A stretch of DNA of 64,000 nucleotides from Lactobacillus sp. S2-2 (GCF_021698855.1 NZ_WWFA01000002.1:1-64000), one strand, 5' to 3'; positions 17,523-28,650 are shown, counted from the first letter of the stretch. Notes: a model not told the origin generated them from the sequence alone. Program-made: numbers and translations.

Positions 17523-18905
17523 ATGAATAAAGGTTTAGAAATTTATAAGAATAAGAAAATATTAGTTTTTGGTGCGGGATTAAGTGGTGTTAATGCAGCA
17601 CTTTTTTTACAATCTAATGGAGCTAAAGTTAGTTTGATTGATCAAAAAAAAGCAAATGAAATAAATGATTATCAAAGATTGATAGATAATGGCATTAAGG
17701 TATTTACTGAAAGTGATTCAGCAGATATTTTAGAAAATGAGTATGAATTAATTGTAAAAAATCCAGGTATTCCTTATACAGCACCTATTGTAAAAAAAGC
17801 TAAAGAAAAAAATATTCCAATAATTACTGAAGTAGAAATTGCTTCTGAAATGAATGTTGGAGGTTTAGTTGGAGTAACCGGAAGTAATGGTAAAACCACT
17901 ACAACAACAATGATTGATGAAATGCTTAGTCATAAAAAAGATGGAAAATCATTCAAAGCGGGAAATATAGGTATTTCTGCTACTCAAACAGCACAAAATG
18001 TTTCTGTTAATGATATTCTGATTTTAGAATTATCAAGTTTTATGTTATTAGGAATTACTGATTTAAAACCTCATGTTGCTGTTATTACTAATATTTTTTC
18101 AAATCATCTGGATTATCATTTAACACGAGAAAATTATATTAATGCAAAAATGAGAATTACTGAAAATCAAGATGAAAATGATTATTTAGTAATTAATTTC
18201 GATGAAAAAGAATGGGAAAATTTATCTAAGAAAACTAAAGCTCAAGTTGTTCCTTTTTCACGTTTAAAGAAAACGGAAAAAGGTGCTTATCAATCTGATG
18301 GAAAACTTTATTTTAAAGATGAATTCATTATTGATGTAAGGGATATTTTTGTTCCCGGTGAGCAAAATGTAGAGAATGCTTTAGCAGCAATTGCTACAGC
18401 TAAAATTTATAATATTAATAATGAAGATATTGCTAAAGTTTTAAAAACATTTAGCGGAGTTAGACATCGTGTTCAATATGTATTAACTGATAATAATGAT
18501 ATTTCATACTATAATGATTCAAAAGCTACTGATATAGAAGCTACACAAATGGCAATTAGAGGATTAGGTAAATCAATTGTGTTAATTGCTGGTGGTTTAG
18601 ATAGAGGATATAAATTTGATGGACTCGTCGATGATTTTAAAAATCATTTAAAGGGAATTGTTTTATATGGTCAAACAGCGCAATTAATGAAAGAAGCTGC
18701 TTTAGAAGCAGGATTATCAAAAATTGAAATAGTTAAGGATTTAAAAGAAGCAACAAAAACTGCTATATCAATTGCTGAAAGTAAGGATGTAGTTTTATTG
18801 TCTCCTGCTAATGCAAGTTGGGATCAATTTGATAATTTTGAAGATCGAGGAAATCAATTTATTAGTGAAGTTGAAAAAATAACTAAACAAAAGGAGAAAA
18901 TGTAA
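17523..18905 (+). CDS. murD: UDP-N-acetylmuramoylalanine-D-glutamate ligase MurD
   Basis: 460-residue cytoplasmic Mur ligase adding D-Glu to UDP-MurNAc-L-Ala. Rossmann start VFGAGLSGVNAA, ATP loop TGSNGKTT (residues 119-126), central SNHLDYH, and the C-terminal YNDSKATD and LSPANASWDQF motifs. Its stop is followed directly by the ATG of murG, with no spacer. Confidence 0.97.
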   Translation: MNKGLEIYKNKKILVFGAGLSGVNAALFLQSNGAKVSLIDQKKANEINDYQRLIDNGIKVFTESDSADILENEYELIVKNPGIPYTAPIVKKAKEKNIPIITEVEIASEMNVGGLVGVTGSNGKTTTTTMIDEMLSHKKDGKSFKAGNIGISATQTAQNVSVNDILILELSSFMLLGITDLKPHVAVITNIFSNHLDYHLTRENYINAKMRITENQDENDYLVINFDEKEWENLSKKTKAQVVPFSRLKKTEKGAYQSDGKLYFKDEFIIDVRDIFVPGEQNVENALAAIATAKIYNINNEDIAKVLKTFSGVRHRVQYVLTDNNDISYYNDSKATDIEATQMAIRGLGKSIVLIAGGLDRGYKFDGLVDDFKNHLKGIVLYGQTAQLMKEAALEAGLSKIEIVKDLKEATKTAISIAESKDVVLLSPANASWDQFDNFEDRGNQFISEVEKITKQKEKM

Positions 18906-19991
18906 ATGAAGATTATTGTTTCTGGTGGTGGAACAGGTGGCCATATCTATCCAGCATTATCTTTAATAGATCGTTTGTCTAAAAATGATGAAGTTTTATA
19001 TGTGGGTTCTGAACGTGGTTTAGAAAATAAAATTGTTAATGAAAAAAATATAAATTTTAAAGCATTAAAAATTCAAGGATTTGAAAGAAAATTATTTTCA
19101 ACACATAATTTAAAAACTGTTCATCTATTTTTAAAAAGTTTTAAGCAATCTAAAAAAATTATTAAAGAATTTAAACCAGATGTTGTAATTGGTACTGGAG
19201 GATACGTATCTGGAGCAGTTATTTTTGCAGCTGCGAAGTGCAAAGTACCAACACTAATTCATGAACAAAATAGTGTAGTTGGATTAACAAATAAATTTTT
19301 ATCTAAGTATGTTGATAAAATTGCCATTTCATTTGATGAAGTGAGAAGCCAATTTCCAAAAGATAAAATTATATTTACTGGTAATCCTAGAGCTCAAGAA
19401 GTTTTAAATGAAAAAAAACAATTTGATTTAACTCAATGGGGATTGAAGAATGAATTAAACACAGTATTGGTTTTTGGAGGTAGTCAAGGTGCACCAAAAT
19501 TAAATCAAGCAATGATTGATTCAATTGAACAATTAAATAAAAAAGATTATCAACTTGTTTTTGTTACAGGATCAAAAAGATTTGAAGAAGTATCTAAAGC
19601 ATTGAGTAATATCAATGTTAATAAAAATATTTATATCACACCATACATATCAAATATGACTGAAATACTACCTCAAATTTCATTAATAGTTGCAAGAGCT
19701 GGAGCTACAACAATTGCTGAAATAACTGCTTTAGGAATTCCATCAATTTTGATACCAAGTCCATATGTGACTGCTGATCATCAAACTAAAAATGCAATGA
19801 GTTTAGTTAATAATGAAGCAGGTTTGATTATTGAAGAAAAAAATTTAAACAGTTTAAATTTGGTACAAAAAATTGATCATGTTATGGATGATAATAAGAT
19901 TAGAGAAAAAATGAAAATTAATTCCAAAAAATTAGGAATTCCTGATGCTGCAGATCGGTTGTTTAATGTTGTAAAAGACTTATCTAAATAA
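18906..19991 (+). CDS. murG: Undecaprenyldiphospho-muramoylpentapeptide beta-N-acetylglucosaminyltransferase MurG
   Basis: 361-residue GT28 transferase producing lipid II from lipid I at the inner membrane face. Glycine-rich loop GGGTGGHIYPAL (residues 7-18), GTGGYVSGA, HEQNSVVGLTN, and the UDP-GlcNAc-binding VFGGSQGAPKLN and ARAGATTIAEI. The ribosome site lies in the end of murD. Confidence 0.97.
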   Translation: MKIIVSGGGTGGHIYPALSLIDRLSKNDEVLYVGSERGLENKIVNEKNINFKALKIQGFERKLFSTHNLKTVHLFLKSFKQSKKIIKEFKPDVVIGTGGYVSGAVIFAAAKCKVPTLIHEQNSVVGLTNKFLSKYVDKIAISFDEVRSQFPKDKIIFTGNPRAQEVLNEKKQFDLTQWGLKNELNTVLVFGGSQGAPKLNQAMIDSIEQLNKKDYQLVFVTGSKRFEEVSKALSNINVNKNIYITPYISNMTEILPQISLIVARAGATTIAEITALGIPSILIPSPYVTADHQTKNAMSLVNNEAGLIIEEKNLNSLNLVQKIDHVMDDNKIREKMKINSKKLGIPDAADRLFNVVKDLSK

Positions 19992-20004
19992 AGAGTGAGT
20001 ATTT

Positions 20005-20805
20005 ATGAAAAAATTATTTTTCAAAAAAAGGAATGCCGAATATTTTAGAAGAAAAAGAATTAACACTGAATTAGTTAAATTAAAAAAACAAAGAAGAAAT
20101 AATCTAGTTTTTAAAATGGTTCCATTACTTATTTTATTTTTTATAATTTTATTAGGTTCACTTTACTTTATATCTCCATTAAGTAAAGTGAGTGAAGTAA
20201 ATATAATTAATTCGAAAAATCAACAAAAAATAAATAATATTAATGGATTAGATTTTAATAAGAATGATTCACTTTTGTTTGTTAAAAAAAATTATAAATT
20301 TGCAAAAAAAACGTTATTAGACAAGAATCAAAACGTTAAAAATGTTAAATTTAGAATTAGTAATATAAATAAATTACAAGTAAATGTTACAAGAGAGAAT
20401 GTAAATGCATATTTATTAAAAAATAAAAAATATTTTGAAATATTTGCTAATGGTAAAATAGCTGATAAATCAATTCCTAAAGATAATTTAAAAAATTATT
20501 GCATACTTAAAAATTTTAATGATTCAAAAAATATTAGAGAAGTTGTAAAAGCTTATAAAGATATTCCAGATAAAATTAAACCTACTATTAATTATATTAA
20601 GAATAAATCTAATAAAAGTAATCCAAAAAGGGTGCTATTATCAATGAAGGATGGAAATTATATTATTGCTAATTATGATACTCTATCTAAAAAGATTGAG
20701 TATTACCCTAAAATTGCTTTTTCTCTTAAACAAAAGAGTATTATTAATATTGAAATAGGTGGATATTCATATCCTTTGAAACATAAGTTAAATCAGGATT
20801 CATAA
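20005..20805 (+). CDS. divIB: Cell division protein DivIB (FtsQ)
   Basis: 266-residue bitopic division protein with a very basic cytoplasmic tail (about residues 1-36), a membrane segment (37-58) and an external POTRA-like region starting SKVSEVNI. It partners FtsL and DivIC. The sequence is AT-driven (many Lys/Asn) and weakly conserved, so the call rests on topology and its place between murG and ftsA. Confidence 0.9.
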   Translation: MKKLFFKKRNAEYFRRKRINTELVKLKKQRRNNLVFKMVPLLILFFIILLGSLYFISPLSKVSEVNIINSKNQQKINNINGLDFNKNDSLLFVKKNYKFAKKTLLDKNQNVKNVKFRISNINKLQVNVTRENVNAYLLKNKKYFEIFANGKIADKSIPKDNLKNYCILKNFNDSKNIREVVKAYKDIPDKIKPTINYIKNKSNKSNPKRVLLSMKDGNYIIANYDTLSKKIEYYPKIAFSLKQKSIINIEIGGYSYPLKHKLNQDS

Positions 20806-20880
20806 GCTTTTTAATTATTTAATTGTCATGATAAAATAATTATGCAAATAAAAAGATAAGAAAGTTGAGGTTCCACAACT

Positions 20881-22200
20881 ATGGATGAATCAGAAATGTA
20901 TATTGGTTTGGATATTGGAACTACGTCGATAAAAGTGATTGTTGCTGAAAAAGTTAATGGACAAATGAATATAATTGGTGTTGGTAACGAAAAATCACAA
21001 GGAATTAGTCGAGGTGTAATTGTTGATATCGATAAAGCTAGTGCTTCAATAAAGAAGGCAGCTAATCAAGCAGAAGAAAAGACAAGCATAAAAATTGAAA
21101 ATGTAGTTGCCGGAATTCCAGCAAATATGATGAAGATTGATCATTGTAATGGAATGATTAATCTTTCCGATCAATCAAAAGAAATTGATAATAATGATGT
21201 TATTAAAGTTTCTAATGCCGCTATTGCAAGTAATATTCCTGCTGAACGTGAGATTGTTGATTTACTTCCAGAAGAATTTATTGTAGATGGATTCGATGGT
21301 ATCCAAGATCCAAGAGGGATGGTTGGAATAAAACTTGAAATGAAAGGCAGAGTTATTACAGGACCAAAAACAATTATTCATAATACAAAAAAAGCAATTG
21401 AAAAAGCAGGATTATCAATAAAATATTTAATATCTAATTCTCAAGCTGAAGGCGATTTTGTATTAAATGAGGCTGAAAAAGATTTTGGGACTATTTTAGT
21501 TGATTTAGGTGGAGGACAAGCATCAGTTTCGGTTTTTCATGATAATGAGCTGAAATATGCTGAAACAGAACAAGAAGGTGGAGAATATATTACTAAAGAT
21601 ATATCAGCCGTTTTGAATACTTCTATTATTAATGCTGAAAAGATAAAGCGAGAATATGGCTTTTCAGACGCTAGACAAGCACAAAATGAAAATGAATTTC
21701 CAGTAGAAGTAGTTGGACAGTCACAAACAGTAAATGTAAGTGAAAAATTTCTTGCTGAGATAATTCAAGCAAGAGTTGATCAAATATTTAGTAAGTTAAA
21801 AGATAAACTTGATAAAATTAGAGCATTAGATCTACCGGGAGGAATTGTTATTACTGGTGGATGTTCTTCATTACCTGGAATTGCACAGTTAGCTGCTGAA
21901 AGTTTTAACACTAATATAAGACCGTATATTCCAGATCAAATTGGATTAAGAGACCCATCATATTCATTAGTATTGTCAATTGTTGAATATACTTCAAAAA
22001 TAAGTGAAGTTGAGTTAATTGTCCGTTCAGTTGTTGATAAGAATTCAAATATAGTTGATAATGTTATACGATTAGAAAATAATAATGAAAAAAAAGGTAA
22101 TTCTGACAAAAAAAATAAAGAAAATAATGAAAAAAAGAAAAAAGAAGATGGAATTGTTAAGAAAGTATCAAAATTCTTTTCTGGATTTTTCGAAGAATAA
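20881..22200 (+). CDS. ftsA: Cell division protein FtsA
   Basis: 439-residue actin-like ATPase tethering FtsZ to the membrane. GLDIGTTSIKV phosphate loop near residue 9, DLGGGQASV second phosphate loop near 205, GIVITGGCSSLPG adenosine motif, and a C-terminal amphipathic helix (KKVSKFFSGFF) for membrane binding after a Lys/Asn-rich linker. The ATG at 20881 has GAGG 11 bases upstream; the in-frame ATG at 20896 is an alternative. Confidence 0.96.
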   Translation: MDESEMYIGLDIGTTSIKVIVAEKVNGQMNIIGVGNEKSQGISRGVIVDIDKASASIKKAANQAEEKTSIKIENVVAGIPANMMKIDHCNGMINLSDQSKEIDNNDVIKVSNAAIASNIPAEREIVDLLPEEFIVDGFDGIQDPRGMVGIKLEMKGRVITGPKTIIHNTKKAIEKAGLSIKYLISNSQAEGDFVLNEAEKDFGTILVDLGGGQASVSVFHDNELKYAETEQEGGEYITKDISAVLNTSIINAEKIKREYGFSDARQAQNENEFPVEVVGQSQTVNVSEKFLAEIIQARVDQIFSKLKDKLDKIRALDLPGGIVITGGCSSLPGIAQLAAESFNTNIRPYIPDQIGLRDPSYSLVLSIVEYTSKISEVELIVRSVVDKNSNIVDNVIRLENNNEKKGNSDKKNKENNEKKKKEDGIVKKVSKFFSGFFEE

Positions 22201-22219
22201 TTAACTGGAGGAAATTAAT

Positions 22220-23443
22220 ATGGATTTTTCAATTGATTCAGCTGAAAATCATGGAGCAAAAATAAAAGTAATCGGTGTTGGTGGCGGTGGAAGCAATGCT
22301 GTTAACCGTATGATTGATGAGGATGTTAAAGGTGTCGAATTTATTGTTGCTAATACTGATGTTCAGGCATTACAAATGTCAAAAGCAGAGACTAAAATTC
22401 AATTAGGACCTAAGTTAACTAATGGACTAGGAGCTGGTTCAACTCCTGATGTTGGAGCAAAAGCAGCTGAAGAAAGTGAAGAAGATCTTGCAAACGCTTT
22501 AGATGGTGCAGATATGGTTTTTGTTACTGCCGGAATGGGTGGAGGAACAGGTAATGGTGCTGCTCCAATTGTTGCTAAAATAGCTAAGGAATCTGGATCT
22601 TTAACCGTAGGGATCGTAACAAGGCCTTTTACTTTTGAAGGACCTAAAAGAACTAGATTTGCTAACGAAGGTGTATCAGCATTAAAGGAAAATGTTGATA
22701 CATTGGTAGTTATGTCAAACAATAGATTGTTAGAAATAGTTGATAAGAAAACACCAATGATGGAAGCATTTAAAGAATCAGATAATGTTTTAAGGCAAGG
22801 TGTTCAAGGTATTTCCGACTTAATTACAAGTCCAGGATACGTTAACTTGGATTTTGCCGATGTTAAAACTGTTATGCAAAATAAGGGTTCAGCGTTAATG
22901 GGAGTTGGTAGTGCAAGTGGTGAAAATAGAACTGCTGAAGCTACGAAAAAAGCTATTTCTTCTCCATTATTAGAAGTTTCAATTGATGGAGCTGAGCAAG
23001 TATTATTAAATATCACTGGTGGACCAGACTTATCATTATTTGAAGCTCAAGATGCATCAGAAATTGTGTCTCAAAATGCTACTAATGATGTAAATATTAT
23101 ATTTGGTACTTCAATTGATGAAAGCCTAGGAGACGAAACTAGAGTTACAGTGATTGCTACTGGAATTGATAAAAAGGATAAGTCTGTATCACCAAAGCAA
23201 GTATCACCTCAATCTTCTAGTTTTAATAATAGTTCTGAAACAATCATAAGACCAAGAGATAGTTCTGATGAATGGGATATTAGTAACCAAAATGAATCTT
23301 TAAATAGTAGAGAAAATCAAAGATTTGACAACGTTGAAAAAAAATCATTTGAACCATTCCAACCAGATAGCGAATCTGATAATGAAAACAATAATGATGA
23401 TTCAAATGATTTACCACCATTCTTTAAGCATCGTCGTAAATAA
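22220..23443 (+). CDS. ftsZ: Cell division protein FtsZ
   Basis: 407-residue tubulin-like GTPase that builds the Z-ring. [17 protein letters not shown] at the N-terminus, tubulin signature GGGTGNG at residues 107-113, T7-loop region [11 protein letters not shown], then a variable Ser/Asn linker and the C-terminal peptide DLPPFFKHR that binds FtsA and SepF. GGAGG ribosome site, strong. 19 bp after ftsA. Confidence 0.98.
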   Translation: MDFSIDSAENHGAKIKVIGVGGGGSNAVNRMIDEDVKGVEFIVANTDVQALQMSKAETKIQLGPKLTNGLGAGSTPDVGAKAAEESEEDLANALDGADMVFVTAGMGGGTGNGAAPIVAKIAKESGSLTVGIVTRPFTFEGPKRTRFANEGVSALKENVDTLVVMSNNRLLEIVDKKTPMMEAFKESDNVLRQGVQGISDLITSPGYVNLDFADVKTVMQNKGSALMGVGSASGENRTAEATKKAISSPLLEVSIDGAEQVLLNITGGPDLSLFEAQDASEIVSQNATNDVNIIFGTSIDESLGDETRVTVIATGIDKKDKSVSPKQVSPQSSSFNNSSETIIRPRDSSDEWDISNQNESLNSRENQRFDNVEKKSFEPFQPDSESDNENNNDDSNDLPPFFKHRRK

Positions 23444-23466
23444 TTCTATTAAATGGGGTGTTTATT

Positions 23467-23859
23467 ATGTCTGAAAAATTTAGTTTAAGTAATTTTTTTG
23501 GTATGAATGAAGAGAATAATGATTCTGAAAATGTTCATTCTGATAATTATAACTCACATAAAATTGTCGGCTTAAATAGTGCCAAAAAAATAAGAGGAAC
23601 AGTATCAGTGTTTGAACCTCGAATTTTTGCTGATTCAAAGACAATTGTTAATAAAATTTCTAATGGAGATACTGTAATTATAAAATTTAAAGATTCAAGT
23701 AATGATTCAGTTAATCGTATTATTGATTTTATAAATGGGGCTGTTTATGCTTTAAATGGAAATATGAAGAAAATAGAAGATAACATATTTTTATGTACGC
23801 CACAGGGATTTGATATTGATGGTGATTTAAATTCCAATTTTGATGGGATTTTAAGTTAG
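23467..23859 (+). CDS. sepF: Cell division protein SepF
   Basis: 130-residue FtsZ-binding protein and alternative membrane anchor. Start MSEKFSLSNFFG gives the membrane-binding amphipathic helix; the FEPRIFADSKTIVNKI and VNRIIDFINGAVYALNG stretches are the DUF552 core. I chose the ATG at 23467, since the GTG at 23458 lies in the ribosome site. No ylmD or ylmE lies between ftsZ and sepF, unlike in Bacillus. Confidence 0.95.
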   Translation: MSEKFSLSNFFGMNEENNDSENVHSDNYNSHKIVGLNSAKKIRGTVSVFEPRIFADSKTIVNKISNGDTVIIKFKDSSNDSVNRIIDFINGAVYALNGNMKKIEDNIFLCTPQGFDIDGDLNSNFDGILS

Positions 23860-23869
23860 GAGAATATTA

Positions 23870-24157
23870 GTGTTTTTATATTTGATAATTAAATTATTAA
23901 ATCTGGTAATTTATGGATTACAGATTTATTCATTAGCAATTGTTGTACATGTTTTATTAAGTTGGTTTCCAGGAGCATATGAAACTAAATTTGGTCAAAT
24001 TTTGATTAAATTGGTAGAACCCATTGAGTCAAAATTATCCTTTATAAGAATTGGTATGATTAGTTTTGCACCAATTGCAGCACTATTTCTAATTCAACTA
24101 GCTATTAAGGGTGTTGAAGTTATACAATTAATTCTAGCAAGATTAATGGGTAGTTAA
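23870..24157 (+). CDS. YggT-family membrane protein (YlmG)
   Basis: 95-residue membrane protein with two hydrophobic segments (about residues 2-30 and 63-85) and the family motif LSWFPG. It is always found near sepF and divIVA in Firmicutes; the role is unclear, possibly envelope or division related. GTG start 6 bases after AGGAGA. Confidence 0.9.
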   Translation: MFLYLIIKLLNLVIYGLQIYSLAIVVHVLLSWFPGAYETKFGQILIKLVEPIESKLSFIRIGMISFAPIAALFLIQLAIKGVEVIQLILARLMGS

Positions 24158-24158
24158 A

Positions 24159-24944
24159 ATGAACCCAAATATTGAACAACATTTTCGAGAAAGTGAATTA
24201 CCATTCGCTAGAAAATCAAATGATTGGATTAACCAAGTAATTAATGAATATCGAGTTGTATTGACAGATTTTTTAAATTTAAGAGAACTAACTTTATTAA
24301 AAAAATTAGTTAATCGATATGAAGAAATCAATGTTTATTCATATGGTGGGTATGATAAAGCAGAATTAAAAAGAGCAATAATTGCACCAGGCTATTATAA
24401 ATTAGATAAATCTGATTTTGAAATTAGTTTAATAGAAATTAATTATTCTGATAAATTTATTAAATTATCTCATGGTAAAATTTTAGGTTCTATTTTAGGT
24501 AGTGGAATTGATCGATCAGTAATTGGTGATATTCTTAATCAAAAAAATCGCTGGCAAATTATTGTAAAATCAAATATAAAAGAATTTTTAATTAATTCTG
24601 TTGATAAAATTGGAAGAGATAAAATTAGGCTAAAAGAAATTGATATTTCACAAATTATTGATAATAAAAATGATTGGGAAACAACATATCAAGTATTACC
24701 ATCTTTTAGATTAGATGTTGTAATATCCAATGCTTTTAATTTATCTAGAAAAATAGCTAAAGATCTGATAACGCATGATCAAGTAAAGCTAAATTGGTTT
24801 GCAATAAATAAACCAAATGAAGAATTAAAACTTAACGATGTTATTTCAGTTAGGGGTTGTGGCAGAGTTCGAGTTAATAGTTATGAAGGTCAATCAAAAA
24901 AAGGTAAATTAAAAAGTAAATTGGATATTATTAAAAGCAAATAA
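24159..24944 (+). CDS. ylmH: S4-domain RNA-binding protein YlmH
   Basis: 261-residue protein with a YlmH-type N-terminal domain and a C-terminal S4 RNA-binding domain (about residues 184-245, with LPSFRLDVVISNAFNLSRKIA). Known homologues act on stalled ribosomes in quality control. One base separates it from the previous stop, so translation is likely coupled. Unlike its neighbours it has only a weak ribosome site. Confidence 0.92.
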   Translation: MNPNIEQHFRESELPFARKSNDWINQVINEYRVVLTDFLNLRELTLLKKLVNRYEEINVYSYGGYDKAELKRAIIAPGYYKLDKSDFEISLIEINYSDKFIKLSHGKILGSILGSGIDRSVIGDILNQKNRWQIIVKSNIKEFLINSVDKIGRDKIRLKEIDISQIIDNKNDWETTYQVLPSFRLDVVISNAFNLSRKIAKDLITHDQVKLNWFAINKPNEELKLNDVISVRGCGRVRVNSYEGQSKKGKLKSKLDIIKSK

Positions 24945-24956
24945 GGAGTGATTTAT

Positions 24957-25631
24957 ATGTTAAGTGCACAAGATATTCATTCAAAAAATTTTTCCACAAA
25001 ATTTAGAGGATATAATGTAGATGAAGTTAATGAATTCTTAAGTCAAGTTACAAAAGATTACCAAGTATTATCTGATGATAATGAACAATTAAAGAAAGAC
25101 TTAAAATCAACTCAAAAACAATTAGAATATTTTGATGATTTGAAGAATTCATTAAATCAATCCATTATCGTTGCTCAAGAAGCAGCAGATAAATTAAAGC
25201 AAGATTCTATTAAAGAAGCTGAACAAGTCAATGTAGAAGCCCAAAAACAAGCTGATGTAGTTTTGACTAACGCAACTGATAAAGCTAATGAAATTGTTAA
25301 GAATTCTTCCAATTATGCTGAAAAATTAGCTGTTTCTTCTGATGATTTCCGAGATAATATTAAAGTGTTCAGAGCTAAACTAATAAGTATGCTTGAAGGT
25401 GAATTAGATTTTGCTAAAAGTGAAGATTGGGATCAACTTCTAAGTGACAATAGTTATGAGGATTTTGAAAAGATAAAAAAATCATTAGATGATAAATTTG
25501 ACAAAAGTAATCATGACAGTGTAGAATCTTCTCAAGATGAAGTCAAAGCAGAAATTGTTAATGAACCAACTAATGGTGAAGAACCAACTGTTGAGATTTA
25601 TCCAAATGAGGATTTACATAAGAATAATTAA
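24957..25631 (+). CDS. divIVA: Division site/pole protein DivIVA
   Basis: 224-residue coiled-coil protein that binds curved membrane at septa and poles. N-terminal membrane domain MLSAQDIHSKNFSTKFRGYNVDEVNEFL, then long heptad repeats (about residues 35-125) and an acidic tail. I chose the ATG at 24957, 8 bases after AAGGAG (24943-24948). Last gene of the dcw cluster; the ileS T-box leader follows. Confidence 0.95.
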   Translation: MLSAQDIHSKNFSTKFRGYNVDEVNEFLSQVTKDYQVLSDDNEQLKKDLKSTQKQLEYFDDLKNSLNQSIIVAQEAADKLKQDSIKEAEQVNVEAQKQADVVLTNATDKANEIVKNSSNYAEKLAVSSDDFRDNIKVFRAKLISMLEGELDFAKSEDWDQLLSDNSYEDFEKIKKSLDDKFDKSNHDSVESSQDEVKAEIVNEPTNGEEPTVEIYPNEDLHKNN

Positions 25632-25830
25632 TGGGTTAGAGAACAGAAAGTTTTATAAAAGTATTTAAGCGAGTCGATGAATGGTGAAAGATCGATAATT
25701 AATTTTTGTATTACAGATCATCTCAAATTTTAACTCATATCTAATTAAGAGAATAATAGTTATTATTCAAAAATTTGGGTGGTACCACGATTTAATCGTC
25801 CCTTGCTTAAGGGGCGATTTTTTTATTAAG
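25632..25830 (+). promoter_or_regulatory. T-box riboswitch controlling ileS
   Basis: The T-box sequence TGGGTGGTACCACG is at 25776-25789. The stem I base GGGTTA (25633-25638) can pair with TAACTC (25731-25736), followed by an AGAGA element. A likely specifier codon ATC (Ile) sits at 25717-25719. The downstream terminator at 25794-25826 would be replaced by an antiterminator when uncharged tRNA-Ile binds. The tRNA type agrees with the gene downstream. Confidence 0.93.
25794..25826 (+). terminator. Intrinsic terminator of the ileS T-box
   Basis: AATCGTCCCTT pairs with AAGGGGCGATT (one G-T pair), followed by seven Ts. It competes with the antiterminator formed around the T-box sequence. Confidence 0.9.
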
Positions 25831-25841
25831 GAGGAAAATTT

Positions 25842-28640
25842 ATGCGTGTAAAAGATACTTTAAATTTAGGTAAAACTAAATTTAAAATGAGAGGTAATTT
25901 ACCTGTTAAAGAAGCTGAAAGAGAAACTCTTTGGGAAACTAATAATTTATATCAACAAAGACAAAAATTAAATGAAGGTAAGCCTTCGTTTGTATTACAC
26001 GATGGACCTCCATATGCTAATGGTGATATTCATATGGGCCATGCATTAAATAAAATTACAAAAGATATTATTGTTCGTTATAAATCAATGAGTGGATTTC
26101 GTGCACCATACGTTCCAGGTTGGGATACTCATGGATTACCAATTGAACAACAATTAAAAAAGGCTGGCTATAATCGTAAAGAAATGTCTGTGACAGAATT
26201 TAGAAAATTATGTCGTGATTATGCACTAGAACAAGTAGAAAAACAAAAGGCAGAATTTAAAAGACTTGGTGTTTCAGGTGATTGGGATAACCCATATATT
26301 ACATTGAAACCTGAATATGAAGCTGCTCAAGTCAAAACATTTGGTCAAATGGCTGAAAAAGGTTTGATTTATAAAGGATTAAAACCTGTTATTTGGTCAT
26401 CGTCTTCTGAATCTGCATTGGCTGAAGCAGAAATTGAATATCATGATGTAAAATCAAATTCAGTATTTTTCTCTGAAAAGGTTTCTGATGGACAAGGCGT
26501 ATTAGATGATAATACTTATATGCTTGTATGGACAACTACTCCATGGACAATTCCAGCATCAAGAGGAATTTCTGTTGAAAAGGATTTTGATTATTCTATT
26601 TTTAGTCATGATAATGATTCTAAAAAATATGTAATTGCAAGTGAATTATTAGAAAAAGATGCTGAAATGTTTGGTTGGAATGATATTAAAGTTGAAAAAG
26701 TTATTAAAGGAAAAGATTTAGAAAATGTAACAACTGAACATCCTTTTGATAAAGATACTAAAATTTTAACTATGTTAGCAGATTTTGTAACTGCTGATTC
26801 AGGAACTGGATTAGTTCATACTGCACCAGGATTTGGTGAAGATGATTACAATGTAGGAAAAGAATATGGATTAGATATTTTTGCACCAGTTGATAATAAG
26901 GGTTGCTTAACTAAAGATGCAGGATCAGATTTTGATGGTGTATTTTATCAAGATGCTGATGAAATTGCTTTAAATAAGTTAAAAGAGAATGATCGTTTAG
27001 TTCATTATTTAGAATATGAACACAGTTACCCATTTGATTGGAGAACTAAAAAACCAGTTATTTATCGTGCTACACCACAGTGGTTTGCATCAGTTGATAA
27101 AATTAGAGATCAAATTTTAAATGAAATTAATAATGTTACATTTAATCCAGAATGGGGACAAAAACGTCTTTACAATATGATTAAAGATCGTGGAGATTGG
27201 GTAATTTCTCGTCAACGTGTTTGGGGAGTTCCATTACCAATTTTTTATGGTGAAGATGGAGAAGCTATTTTTACAAAAGAAGTAACTGATCATGTTGCCG
27301 ACTTATTTAGAGAACATGGATCTGATATTTGGTTTGAAAAAGATGCTAAAGATTTATTGCCTGAAGGATTTACTAGTGAACATTCACCAAATGGTATTTT
27401 CACAAAAGAAAATGATATTATGGATGTATGGTTTGATTCAGGATCTTCTCATCAAGGAGTACTTGCTGAAAGAGATGATTTAACGTATCCTGCTGATTTA
27501 TACTTGGAAGGTTCTGATCAATATCGTGGTTGGTTTAATTCAAGCTTAATCACAAGTGTTGCTTATAGTGGTCATGCACCATATAAGAATCTTTTATCAC
27601 AAGGATTTACTCTTGATGGAAAAGGTCATAAAATGAGTAAGTCATTAGGAAATACAATTGCACCAAATGATGTTATTAAGCAAATGGGTGCAGATATTAT
27701 TAGATTATGGGTTACTTCTGTTGATTCATCAGCTGATGTTCGTGTATCAATGGGGAATTTTAAAACTGTTGGTGAAAGTTACAAAAAAGTTAGAAATACA
27801 ATGAGATATTTATTAGCTAATACAAGTGATTTTAATCCAATTGAAAATCGTGTTGATTACAGTGAAATGGAATCAGTTGATAAATATATGATGGTTAGAT
27901 TAAATCAAATGATTGAAAAAGTTAAAAATAATTTTGAAAAATATGAATTTTTAGAAATGAATCGTAACTTATTCCAATTTATTACTAATGATTTATCTGC
28001 ATTTTATTTAGACTTTGCTAAAGATATTTTATATATCTATTCAGAAGATTCTAAAGAAAGACGTTCAATGCAAACTGTATTATATGATATTGCAGTTTCA
28101 CTAACTAAATTATTTACACCAATTATTCCACACACAACTGAAGAAATTTGGGAATTTTTAAGTGAAAAAGAAGAATTTGTTCAACTTTCAGAAATGCCTA
28201 AGGTAGTTAATTATGAAGATCAAAATGAAGTTCTTAACGCTTGGAAAACATTTATGCAAATTAGAAAAAATGTTTTAAAAGCACTAGAAGAAGCACGTGA
28301 TAATAAAGTAATTGGTAAGCCTTCTGAAGCTAAACTGACATTATATGTTTCTGATCAATTAAAAGATTACTTCGATAATTTAAATACTGATATTGAACAA
28401 GTATTAATGGTTTCAAAATTAGATATTTTAAGTTTTAATGATAAAGTTAACGATAGTATTGAATTTAATAATGAATTAGCTATTAAAGTGGAACATGCAA
28501 ATGGAGATGTTTGTGAACGTTGTCGTTTAATTAAACAAGATGTTGGAAGTAATGAAAATTATCCAAGTTTTTGTGAACGTTGTGCAACAATTGTAGAACA
28601 AAATTATCCAGAAACAGCAACAGATGGTTTTGAAGAATAA
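25842..28640 (+). CDS. ileS: Isoleucine-tRNA ligase
   Basis: 932-residue class I synthetase. HMGH (residues 64-67, the HIGH signature), editing domain with [14 protein letters not shown] (597-601) and a C-terminal zinc site made of two CERC repeats. The length is normal. AAGGAGG precedes the ATG. Under T-box control, with a strong terminator after the gene. Confidence 0.98.
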   Translation: MRVKDTLNLGKTKFKMRGNLPVKEAERETLWETNNLYQQRQKLNEGKPSFVLHDGPPYANGDIHMGHALNKITKDIIVRYKSMSGFRAPYVPGWDTHGLPIEQQLKKAGYNRKEMSVTEFRKLCRDYALEQVEKQKAEFKRLGVSGDWDNPYITLKPEYEAAQVKTFGQMAEKGLIYKGLKPVIWSSSSESALAEAEIEYHDVKSNSVFFSEKVSDGQGVLDDNTYMLVWTTTPWTIPASRGISVEKDFDYSIFSHDNDSKKYVIASELLEKDAEMFGWNDIKVEKVIKGKDLENVTTEHPFDKDTKILTMLADFVTADSGTGLVHTAPGFGEDDYNVGKEYGLDIFAPVDNKGCLTKDAGSDFDGVFYQDADEIALNKLKENDRLVHYLEYEHSYPFDWRTKKPVIYRATPQWFASVDKIRDQILNEINNVTFNPEWGQKRLYNMIKDRGDWVISRQRVWGVPLPIFYGEDGEAIFTKEVTDHVADLFREHGSDIWFEKDAKDLLPEGFTSEHSPNGIFTKENDIMDVWFDSGSSHQGVLAERDDLTYPADLYLEGSDQYRGWFNSSLITSVAYSGHAPYKNLLSQGFTLDGKGHKMSKSLGNTIAPNDVIKQMGADIIRLWVTSVDSSADVRVSMGNFKTVGESYKKVRNTMRYLLANTSDFNPIENRVDYSEMESVDKYMMVRLNQMIEKVKNNFEKYEFLEMNRNLFQFITNDLSAFYLDFAKDILYIYSEDSKERRSMQTVLYDIAVSLTKLFTPIIPHTTEEIWEFLSEKEEFVQLSEMPKVVNYEDQNEVLNAWKTFMQIRKNVLKALEEARDNKVIGKPSEAKLTLYVSDQLKDYFDNLNTDIEQVLMVSKLDILSFNDKVNDSIEFNNELAIKVEHANGDVCERCRLIKQDVGSNENYPSFCERCATIVEQNYPETATDGFEE

Positions 28641-28650
28641 TTAAATAAAA

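Noticed and set aside
22399-23016. Minus-strand frames inside ftsZ
   Set aside because: Shadows produced by the low-stop antisense frame of a conserved gene.
23444-23466. Loss of ylmD and ylmE between ftsZ and sepF as a finding
   Set aside because: To my knowledge many lactobacilli have ftsZ directly followed by sepF, so this is probably not unusual.
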